Part shown: in pieces, positions 7,405-13,618 of the stretch
Layout of the letters: every line of letters starts with the position of its first letter
How positions within the stretch are numbered: position 1 is the stretch's first letter
Assembly (NCBI GenBank): GCA_013373005.1
Contig: JABXIP010000188.1
Span: forward strand, 1-17,218
Direction of reading: 5' to 3'
Length of the DNA stretch: 17,218 nt
Source: Cytophagia bacterium
GTDB lineage: Bacteria; Bacteroidota; Bacteroidia; Cytophagales; Cyclobacteriaceae
The notes under the pieces: generated by a model
What the model saw: the letters and a program-made list of their open reading frames with translations, nothing else
The model's database searches: none
Told to the model about the DNA's origin: nothing
Made by a program: the position numbers and the translations under genes

Positions 7405-8508
7405 ATGAAAAGAATGATTTTCGCAGCTATACTGACTATAGCAATGGTCCATCAAAGTTTAGCGCAATTCCATACATTGAAGATTCCTCAACCGAGTAAT
7501 CATGTACAAGAAACACAAACACTAGGTGTCACAGACATCACCATAGACTACCATAGCCCTTCAGTAAGACAGCGTGATGTCTGGAACAACACTGACATCA
7601 TCCCTCAAAATGCCGAACCTATAGCTTGGAGAGCAGGTGCCAACATGGCCACCACCATCCAATTTTCTACAGATGTGACTATTGAAGGCCAGCCTTTGGC
7701 TGCAGGTAAGTACGGTTTCCATGTTATACCGAGAGGTGAAAAATACGAGCTAGTGTTTGCTCATAATGCCGAACAATGGGGAAGCTATTATCTGGATCTT
7801 GAGAATGATGTAACTCTAACTGTAGAGGTTGAGGCAGAAGAAGCTCCCTTTTCAGAAAAGCTCGACTATGAGTTTATTAACTGGACTGCCTCAGAAGTAA
7901 CCATTGCATTGGAGTGGGCTGATAGGCGCATCCCTTTCAGAGTGGCAGTAGACCTGAACAACACAGTGGTAGAAAGTTTTCGCTACGAACTTAGAGGAAT
8001 CAATACCTACCGTTGGCAGGCCTGGAACGATGCTGCCCAATGGTGTCTTCAGCATAACACCAACTTGGAAGAGGCTTTGGAATGGGCCAACAGATCGATC
8101 AATGGAGGTTTCAATGGATTTGCTGCCAATAAAAACGCTGAGAATCTAAGGACTAAGGCTCAGCTTGAGAGAAGCTTGGGTAAAATGGCTGAGCTTGAGG
8201 CAACACTAATAGATGCCGTGTCCTATATTCAGAATCCTAATGATGCCAACTTCTTCAGCATCTATTTGCTAGGCATTAAGAAAACAGATATGGCTATGGA
8301 TCTTCTCGAAAAGTCTTTGGAAGCTAACCCAGACGCATGGTTTCTTATGCTCAATCAGGCAGTAGGTTACTATTTGCAAGGGAAAAACAAAAAGGCCATC
8401 AGCCAACTATCGAAAGTAAAAGAATTAGCCCCTGAGAACTTCAATGAAACCTTGAATGGGATTCAGGTTCGCATGCAGGAAGGCACCTATTCCATTCCCG
8501 GATTCTAA
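7405..8508 (+). CDS. Exported DUF2911 protein with C-terminal TPR-like region
   Basis: The 367-residue protein starts with a signal peptide (1-20, ending HQSLAQ). The DUF2911 domain occupies about 22-170. Its hallmarks include TDITIDYHSPSVRQRDVW, EPIAWRAGANMATTIQFSTD and LAAGKYGFHVIP, then an NWTASEVTIALEW strand. Residues about 195-355 are helical repeats of tetratricopeptide character (ALEWANRSING, AMDLLEKSLEANPDAW, AISQLSKVKELAPENF). DUF2911 proteins are widespread in Bacteroidota and have no established biochemical role. The combination with TPR helices is a common architecture in this phylum. Confidence 0.92.
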   Translation: MKRMIFAAILTIAMVHQSLAQFHTLKIPQPSNHVQETQTLGVTDITIDYHSPSVRQRDVWNNTDIIPQNAEPIAWRAGANMATTIQFSTDVTIEGQPLAAGKYGFHVIPRGEKYELVFAHNAEQWGSYYLDLENDVTLTVEVEAEEAPFSEKLDYEFINWTASEVTIALEWADRRIPFRVAVDLNNTVVESFRYELRGINTYRWQAWNDAAQWCLQHNTNLEEALEWANRSINGGFNGFAANKNAENLRTKAQLERSLGKMAELEATLIDAVSYIQNPNDANFFSIYLLGIKKTDMAMDLLEKSLEANPDAWFLMLNQAVGYYLQGKNKKAISQLSKVKELAPENFNETLNGIQVRMQEGTYSIPGF

Positions 8509-8522
8509 TTAAAGAAATCTAT

Positions 8523-8569
8523 AATACAGGTTTGGTTAGCATACCTTTTTGAGTTTTAGTGCCTGTATT
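8523..8569. repeat. Inverted repeat 1 of three, upstream of the Crp-type gene
   Basis: AATACAGG (8523-8530) pairs perfectly with CCTGTATT (8562-8569) across a 31-base loop. It starts 14 bases after the DUF2911 stop codon and may serve as a transcript 3' end. The T run (8546-8550) lies inside the loop rather than after the stem, so it is not a classic terminator. Confidence 0.45.
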
Positions 8570-8578
8570 TATGGATAA

Positions 8579-8605
8579 ATATGGCCATTGAGCGATAGGC
8601 CATAT
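8579..8605. repeat. Inverted repeat 2 of three, upstream of the Crp-type gene
   Basis: ATATGGCC (8579-8586) pairs perfectly with GGCCATAT (8598-8605) across 11 bases. It follows inverted repeat 1 after nine bases and precedes inverted repeat 3 after three. There is no T tract. Confidence 0.5.
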
Positions 8606-8608
8606 CTT

Positions 8609-8634
8609 GCAGGTGTAGAGTTTTCTACACCTGC
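8609..8634. promoter_or_regulatory. Inverted repeat 3: perfect 11-bp stem, GTTT centre (operator or hairpin)
   Basis: GCAGGTGTAGA (8609-8619) pairs perfectly with TCTACACCTGC (8624-8634) around GTTT. The inner part, TGTAGA-N4-TCTACA, has the size and spacing of a site for a dimeric regulator. A Crp/Fnr-type gene begins 73 bases downstream, so autoregulation is possible. In RNA it would form a very stable hairpin, but no T tract follows it. A smaller inverted repeat TGTAT-N4-ATACA lies at 8691-8704, just before the start codon. Confidence 0.5.
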
Positions 8635-8707
8635 TTCATATTTATGTACAGAGCATAATGTTATATATTGGAGGTGAATCGTTCATCTTTTGTATTTTCA
8701 TACACCA

Positions 8708-9295
8708 ATGAAAACTAAGCTTATTGAACACATGAGGCAGTTGGTTGCTTTGAGCGGTGAGGATGCCCAAACCGTATCAGATGCATTCAAGGAAAAACAG
8801 CTTCAGAAGAAGGAATTCCTTTTAAAAAAAGGAGACCCCTCACATCATATGCGATTCATTACCGCTGGCTGCCTCAAGGTTTTTAGTTTAGACAACGATG
8901 GCAATGAACGAATTCTTCAGTTTGGGATTGACGGCTGGTGGGTAAATGATCTTTACGGTTACCTTACAGAACAACCCTCCGTATATTTCATACAAGCCAT
9001 TACAGACAGTACCGTTTTGCAAATCCATCGCGATACACTTAATGCCCTTTATGATGAAATTCCTGCCTTGGATAGGTTTTGGCGAATCAAAATACAGAAT
9101 GCCTACATAGCACTTCAGGAGCGTACAATAAACATGATGAGTGAATCTGCTGAAGAGCGCTATTCGCGTTTCATCACTCAATACAGGACTATGGAACAGA
9201 GCATTCCCCAATATATGATTGCCTCTTACCTGGGAGTTACTCCAGAACATTTAAGTGTTATCAGGAAGAAAATTAGCTCATCCGAGCTTTCTTAA
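8708..9295 (+). CDS. Crp/Fnr-family transcriptional regulator
   Basis: The 195-residue protein has an N-terminal cyclic-nucleotide-binding-type beta-barrel (about 25-115: FLLKKGDPSHHMRFITAG, ERILQFGIDGWWVND), a dimer helix (about 118-150) and a C-terminal HTH (about 166-188: SIPQYMIASYLGVTPEHLS). It lacks the Fnr iron-sulfur cysteines and the canonical Crp cAMP-contact motif, so the effector is unknown. An in-frame TTG at 8690 would add six residues. ATG 8708 gives the usual N-terminus and is preferred. The HTH closely resembles that of the second regulator at 16576 (shared IPQYxIASYLGxTP). It stands directly upstream of the cyclase-family gene, its most likely target. Confidence 0.9.
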   Translation: MKTKLIEHMRQLVALSGEDAQTVSDAFKEKQLQKKEFLLKKGDPSHHMRFITAGCLKVFSLDNDGNERILQFGIDGWWVNDLYGYLTEQPSVYFIQAITDSTVLQIHRDTLNALYDEIPALDRFWRIKIQNAYIALQERTINMMSESAEERYSRFITQYRTMEQSIPQYMIASYLGVTPEHLSVIRKKISSSELS

Positions 9296-9325
9296 GATAC
9301 CTTAATTTTTCGGCTACTTGAGTTG

Positions 9326-9352
9326 CTGAAGTTTGTACCCATCAAACTTTAG
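9326..9352 (+). promoter_or_regulatory. Inverted repeat just before the cyclase start codon
   Basis: CTGAAGTTTG (9326-9335) pairs with CAAACTTTAG (9343-9352) across a 7-base spacer, with one G-T pair. The AAGTTTG/CAAACTT core is perfect. It ends five bases before the ATG at 9358, so it could be an operator for the upstream Crp-type regulator or an RNA hairpin over the translation start. The sequence does not distinguish these. Confidence 0.45.
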
Positions 9353-9357
9353 TACCA

Positions 9358-10323
9358 ATGAAAAAACAAGTTTACATTTTAGTCATCTTGCTTCTGACAT
9401 TAAAAATTAATGCACAAGAGGTAGTTGGCGTTAGTCCCTGGGGACCGAATGATGAAATCGGAACCCTAAATATGATGACTGAAGCATCAAAGCTTCAGGT
9501 GCTTTCCCGAATCTCTGGAGGAAGGTCTTACGACTTAAGTGTGGAATACTATGTAGGAATGCCCAGCTTTGATGCTTTGGGTGATCCTGGTTATCAATAT
9601 TGGCTTACTCATACCCCAAGAGGAACAATAGTAGATAACCCTAACGGCCTCGGTCAGGCCATGAACGAAAAGGTGAGCTATACCGGAGACGCCATTTCCA
9701 TGTACACCCATATGGGTACTCACATAGATGCGCTGAATCACTTTGGATTGAATGGTCAGATCTGGAATGGATTCACACCCGAGAAATACCTTGGTGATAA
9801 AGGCTGGAAGAAAACAGGAGCAGAAACTATTCCTGAGATTATTGCCAGAGGGGTGCTCATCGATATCATGGAGTCCAAAGGTGGAAAACTCAAAAACAAC
9901 TACAGAATCACCGCAGCGGATCTTAAAGAGGCACTAAGAAAACAAAAGGTATCACTTCAACCGGGAGATGTTGTTCTCATAAGAACTGGTCAGGCTCAGC
10001 TATACAGCAATGCATCGGCCTATTTGGATAATTATCCGGGAATAAGCCTGGATGCTGTTAAGTGGCTGGTAGAAGATCAGCAAATCATGTTGCTCGGTGC
10101 AGATAATCTGAGTTTTGAAGCCTTCCCACCAGAGAGAAAGGACAACTGGGTACCCGTGCATACTTATCTGCTTGCAGAGAAAGGAATGATGTTCATAGAA
10201 CAAATGAACCTTGAGTCTCTTTCAGCGGAAAAGGTGTATGAATTTGCCTTTATAGCAGCTTCACTCAAACTGAGAGGTGCCAGTGCTGGACCCATGAGGC
10301 CTATCGCATTACCAATACGATAA
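9358..10323 (+). CDS. Exported cyclase-family metal-dependent hydrolase (kynurenine formamidase/isatin hydrolase superfamily)
   Basis: The 321-residue protein has a signal peptide (1-20, ending KINAQ). Its metal-binding signature HMGTHIDALNH is complete, with His118, His122, Asp124 and His128 in the HxGTHxDxxxH pattern. Further family marks are SPWGPNDEIGTLN at 26-38 and PGDVVLIRTGQ later in the protein. Members use Mn or Zn to hydrolyse N-formylkynurenine, isatin or related cyclic amides and lactones. The longer length and the WGPNDEIG start are closer to the isatin-hydrolase/'cyclase' branch than to the shorter KynB. The substrate cannot be read from sequence. It follows the Crp-type gene by 62 bases. 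Confidence 0.88.
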   Translation: MKKQVYILVILLLTLKINAQEVVGVSPWGPNDEIGTLNMMTEASKLQVLSRISGGRSYDLSVEYYVGMPSFDALGDPGYQYWLTHTPRGTIVDNPNGLGQAMNEKVSYTGDAISMYTHMGTHIDALNHFGLNGQIWNGFTPEKYLGDKGWKKTGAETIPEIIARGVLIDIMESKGGKLKNNYRITAADLKEALRKQKVSLQPGDVVLIRTGQAQLYSNASAYLDNYPGISLDAVKWLVEDQQIMLLGADNLSFEAFPPERKDNWVPVHTYLLAEKGMMFIEQMNLESLSAEKVYEFAFIAASLKLRGASAGPMRPIALPIR

Positions 10324-10418
10324 GCAACTACAAATCGATGCTTCTTAACTAAAGTCAATGCGCAAGCTTTCCAGACCCAAATATTTTGAAGCATGATTAA
10401 ACGATTAAAGTCAAAAAC

Positions 10419-11105
10419 ATGAAAACAGCAACCCAAACAATCAAAACGACTGGCATTTTCTACTTGCTCATAATCATTTGTGCAGGTTTCAGCCAAGGAG
10501 GAATAAGAGAAGTACTCATAGACTTTTCTAATCCTATTGTGAGCATTGAGAACATTAAGAACTCAATAATGCTCTTTCGATCCAGCATAATTCTGGATTT
10601 GGTAGCCTTTGCGATGGATGTGGTAGTATCTCTTCTACTCTATCGTATTTTCAAAGAGGTAAATTCTGGGATCAGCAAAATATCTACGGTCTTTAGAATT
10701 ATTGCCCATCCTGGAATAGGCACCCTTAATCTGCTCAACCAAGTAATGGCAGGACTATTGATCAGTAGAGGGTCTGAAGACCTGAGTCTGATCACTACTC
10801 TGCTTGAGGCACACAAGGTAGGCTATATAATCGCTGGAGTTGCTTTCGGTATTCATCTAATCTTATTAGGCTACCTGATCTGGAAATCGACCGACTTTAA
10901 GAAGGTATTTGGATTGCTTATGGTTATTGCCGGAGTTACCTATCTGATAGAATGTTTTGGTTTCATACTTCATCCTGAATATCATCAGATACTCTCTTTG
11001 ATAGTAGGAGTTGGTGCGGCTGTGGGAGAATTGAGCTTCACAATTTATATGCTAGTGAAAAATGGTAGACGCACGACTGAATATAAGATATCAGCTTATG
11101 CATAA
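10419..11105 (+). CDS. DUF4386 integral membrane protein
   Basis: The 228-residue protein has about six hydrophobic segments (near 12-25, 55-75, 90-113, 130-152, 160-178 and 190-212) and matches the DUF4386 pattern: TTGIFYLLIIICAGFSQGGIRE at the start, and the central AHPGIGTLNLLNQVMAGLL and HLILLGYLIWKS motifs. Its function is unknown. It opens a tightly packed four-gene run: its stop overlaps the preferred start of the next gene by 8 bases. A spaced inverted repeat, ATGCTTC (10338-10344) and GAAGCAT (10388-10394), lies upstream. Confidence 0.88.
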   Translation: MKTATQTIKTTGIFYLLIIICAGFSQGGIREVLIDFSNPIVSIENIKNSIMLFRSSIILDLVAFAMDVVVSLLLYRIFKEVNSGISKISTVFRIIAHPGIGTLNLLNQVMAGLLISRGSEDLSLITTLLEAHKVGYIIAGVAFGIHLILLGYLIWKSTDFKKVFGLLMVIAGVTYLIECFGFILHPEYHQILSLIVGVGAAVGELSFTIYMLVKNGRRTTEYKISAYA

Positions 11106-11550
11106 CTATACTTTAACAGGTCTGGCTCTTTTGGGAGGGATCCTTCTTGCCGTACAAGGAGGTTTCAACTCTCAACTGAGCACCGCTTTAAAAAGCCCAA
11201 TTCAGGCATCCCTCGTAAGTTTTTTGGTCAGCACATTTCTGGCAGCCTTAACCATTCTAATCAGCTCCAGAAAAATCCCATCAGCCGATCTTATCCACTC
11301 AATTCCGACTCATTTGTGGTTTTCCGGTGCCCTCTTCAGCTTTATTGGTATTTGTCTATACTACTATACTATACCCAAATTGGGCATCAGCACCATGATT
11401 TCTCTGGGATTAACCGGGCAATTAATCATTTCAATTGTTGCCGGGCATTTGGGTTGGTTTGGACTGCCATTAGAACCGGTCACCATTAAACGAATACTGG
11501 GTGCTGTTGCCATGATCATCGGTATCGTTCTCATCAATCATCAGAAGTAA
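11098..11550 (+). CDS. Small YdcZ/DUF606-type DMT-superfamily membrane protein
   Basis: With ATG 11098 the protein is 150 residues with about five membrane helices, the length and topology of the YdcZ (DUF606) family. It starts MHNYTLTGLALLGGILLAVQ, which is immediately hydrophobic, and it contains the typical GGFNSQL motif. An upstream in-frame ATG at 11062 would add 12 polar residues and overlap DUF4386 by 44 bases. ATG 11098 overlaps it by only 8 bases and fits the family. Some YdcZ proteins work as two-component small transporters, but only one copy is present here. The substrate is unknown. Confidence 0.85.
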   Translation: MHNYTLTGLALLGGILLAVQGGFNSQLSTALKSPIQASLVSFLVSTFLAALTILISSRKIPSADLIHSIPTHLWFSGALFSFIGICLYYYTIPKLGISTMISLGLTGQLIISIVAGHLGWFGLPLEPVTIKRILGAVAMIIGIVLINHQK

Positions 11551-11551
11551 A

Positions 11552-12322
11552 ATGAATCCTATTCAAGAAAATATAAATAACCTGACCAGTCTCTGGGAAC
11601 TAACTGCAGAAAGGTGTGGTATTTTTCAGCAATATCCCGGCTATTCTATCAGTTGGATACCAGGATCAGATTGGCCCAATAGACTTTGGTTTACTCAAGA
11701 GGTGAATCAAAAGCAAATGAGTTTAGCCATTGAACAAGCCAAAATTCACAACCTTGGCATCTCGATCTGGGATGGAATAGATATTCCACATTTCAGACTT
11801 GAAGAAGCTGGATTAGACCTCAAAAGCGAGTTAACAGGCATGTCTCTTAACCTTAAAGACCTAAGTTTCCCCAAGAAGGAGCTGGAGATAATTAGAGTTA
11901 ATGAGACCTTAGAAGCAGGTGAATGGTCAAGCCTATTTCAGGAGGCCTTTGGTTATAGAATTGACAGCTATACCATCCTCCACACCACCAAAGAGGTCAA
12001 TTACTTCATCGCCAGATACCATCAGGAGCCAGTTGGTACAGCTGTATTGTATCAGAATAATAGTAAAATCGCGGGAATACATTCCATGGGAATTATTCCC
12101 TCCATGAGAAGAAAAGGATTTGCAGAGGAGTTATTACTCTCTGTCTTACAAATGGCTCATTCCTCCGGTGCTCAATTGGCTACCCTTCAGGCTTCTGCCT
12201 TGGGCAAAGGGCTCTACCTGAAAACAGGCTTCCAAGAGCAATTCTCATTCAAAACTTACATTAATAAAACTCAAGACAACAATGAATCTAATCGACAACT
12301 TAAAATGGAGATACGCCACTAA
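11552..12322 (+). CDS. GNAT-family N-acetyltransferase
   Basis: The 256-residue protein has an N-terminal half (1-115) of unassigned alpha/beta character and a C-terminal GNAT domain at about 115-236. Acetyl-CoA motif A is seen as SMGIIPSMRRKGFAEELL (178-195, with R186-R187-K-G-F-A), and the later YLKTGF (222-227) is motif B. The acceptor substrate is unknown. Its ATG comes one base after the stop of the YdcZ-type gene. The last 13 residues overlap the next gene by 41 bases, in a different frame. The C-terminal tail beyond about 240 is polar and probably outside the fold. Confidence 0.88.
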   Translation: MNPIQENINNLTSLWELTAERCGIFQQYPGYSISWIPGSDWPNRLWFTQEVNQKQMSLAIEQAKIHNLGISIWDGIDIPHFRLEEAGLDLKSELTGMSLNLKDLSFPKKELEIIRVNETLEAGEWSSLFQEAFGYRIDSYTILHTTKEVNYFIARYHQEPVGTAVLYQNNSKIAGIHSMGIIPSMRRKGFAEELLLSVLQMAHSSGAQLATLQASALGKGLYLKTGFQEQFSFKTYINKTQDNNESNRQLKMEIRH

Positions 12323-12911
12323 GGTTTTCGACCCTAACAAACAAGTATCTGAAGAAGATCTGGAAAAACTGAAAGAGGCAGTAAGACTATCTGTTTCTTC
12401 TTATGGACTTCAGTTGTATCAAGTACTGATTATCGAAAACCCGGAGGTTCGGCAGACTCTAAAGAAAGTAAGCTGGGATCAGTCACAAATAACAGACGCT
12501 TCTCACCTTTTCGTTTTTTGCAACTTCACCAGAAATTATAAGAGAGGTGTAGACGACTATATCAAGTTGATTTCAAAGACTCAGGAAATAGATAGCTCAA
12601 AAGTAATGCCCTATGGAGAAACCATTAAAACTCAACTCGACTCTCAGAGCACTGAACAAAAATTAGTCTGGGCCGAAAAACAAACCTATCTGGCCTTAGC
12701 CAATTTGCTTACAGCCTGCGCTGAACTTAAGATTGATGCCTGTCCAATGGAAGGTTTCGATAGTAATGAATACAATCGGATTCTGGGTTTAACAGAGCAA
12801 GGTTTGAATGCAGCTATTATAGCTCCTGTGGGTTACAGATCAGAAAAAGATCAAACTCAATTCAGGAAAAAAGTCAGAAAGAGTAGCCAGGCTCTATTTC
12901 AAACGATATAA
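12282..12911 (+). CDS. NfsB-like NAD(P)H-dependent nitroreductase/oxidoreductase
   Basis: The 209-residue protein is the length of the FMN-binding nitroreductase family. The N-terminal RYATKVFDPNKQVS (10-23) and VSSYGLQLYQVLII (38-51) carry the flavin phosphate and ring contacts. A long helix WAEKQTYLALANLLTACAELKID and the PMEGFD motif follow, and GYRSEKD near the end is typical. Such enzymes reduce nitroaromatics, quinones and flavins. ATG 12282 is required for the standard N-terminus MNLIDNLKWRYATK, so the 41-base overlap with the GNAT gene is real and suggests translational coupling. Confidence 0.93.
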   Translation: MNLIDNLKWRYATKVFDPNKQVSEEDLEKLKEAVRLSVSSYGLQLYQVLIIENPEVRQTLKKVSWDQSQITDASHLFVFCNFTRNYKRGVDDYIKLISKTQEIDSSKVMPYGETIKTQLDSQSTEQKLVWAEKQTYLALANLLTACAELKIDACPMEGFDSNEYNRILGLTEQGLNAAIIAPVGYRSEKDQTQFRKKVRKSSQALFQTI

Positions 12912-12996
12912 AATCCGGTATCCAGCTCAAATTAACTTAATACAACGAATGCCGTTTATCAATGGCATCATTTTGAAATTCAAAAACAGAAACAAC

Positions 12997-13467
12997 ATGA
13001 TTAAGAGATTCAAAATATTAGGAGTCATCATTTTATTGGGCTTAGGTCTACATTTTTCAGCTAGCGCTCAGAACACAGTGATGAGTCATGCCGATTCGTT
13101 AAACCATACTTTAGATGTTTATTATGAATTAAACAGAGTCATCTTTCAGGCAGACTCAAAGCCCGATGATATTGATAGTCTCTTCTCTTACTTTACTGAT
13201 GACTTCACCTATGTACATCCAAAATATGGAGGAGTATATACGCGGGAAGACCTTTATAATGGCTATTTGAATAATCAGGAAAAAGGTGATTATGATGGCA
13301 GTGTAGCAGGCTATCAAATTACCAACAAAATTGTAGGACTAAATGCTATTACGGTAAGTAGACATTATCTCAGAAAGGAGGACAATAGAATTATTGAAGG
13401 AGAAAATCAGATGACCCTATTTGAATTTCGACAGGGTAAAATCTCTAGAATTTATGAGTATTGGTAG
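12997..13467 (+). CDS. Exported NTF2-like (SnoaL-type) protein
   Basis: From ATG 12997 the protein has 156 residues and a signal peptide of about 25 residues (LGVIILLGLGLHFSASAQ). An in-frame ATG at 12949 would add 16 polar residues before it and is not preferred. The mature part has the NTF2-like layout: a first helix region, DDIDSLFSYFTDDFTYVHPKY, TREDLYNGYL, a middle strand of HYLRKEDNRIIEGENQMT, and a final strand ending FEFRQGKISRIYEYW. Members are often small-molecule enzymes or binding proteins; no catalytic assignment can be made. It is the last plus-strand gene before the convergent iorAB operon. Confidence 0.82.
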   Translation: MIKRFKILGVIILLGLGLHFSASAQNTVMSHADSLNHTLDVYYELNRVIFQADSKPDDIDSLFSYFTDDFTYVHPKYGGVYTREDLYNGYLNNQEKGDYDGSVAGYQITNKIVGLNAITVSRHYLRKEDNRIIEGENQMTLFEFRQGKISRIYEYW

Positions 13468-13565
13468 TGAGGTGCACAATTTAAAATTGGCTATAAATCT
13501 CAATGATATTATTTCCCTTCTAAGGGACGAACTGGAAATACAAGAGCATTTTAAAATGTCCAAAC

Positions 13566-13596
13566 AAAAAAGGGATAAGCATTCGCCTATCCCTTT
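13566..13596 (-). terminator. Intrinsic terminator of the iorAB operon (minus strand)
   Basis: The stem is AAAGGGATA (13569-13577) with TATCCCTTT (13588-13596), extended by GC/GC after one mismatch. On the minus strand it is followed by a T tract (plus-strand A run, 13566-13571). It lies 22 bases beyond the iorB stop codon. On the plus strand the T tract is poor, so it probably serves mainly the minus-strand operon, though the same DNA sits between convergent genes. Confidence 0.75.
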
Positions 13597-13618
13597 CGTA
13601 CTTTATTTACAATTAATC

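Noticed and set aside
10164..10496. A 110-aa minus-strand reading frame over the cyclase/DUF4386 junction.
   Set aside because: It is antisense to two clear genes and has no recognisable domain.
12971..12985. TTTTGAA-A-TTCAAAA palindrome before the NTF2-like gene.
   Set aside because: It is A/T-rich and short, so chance is a fair explanation and it was not annotated as an operator.
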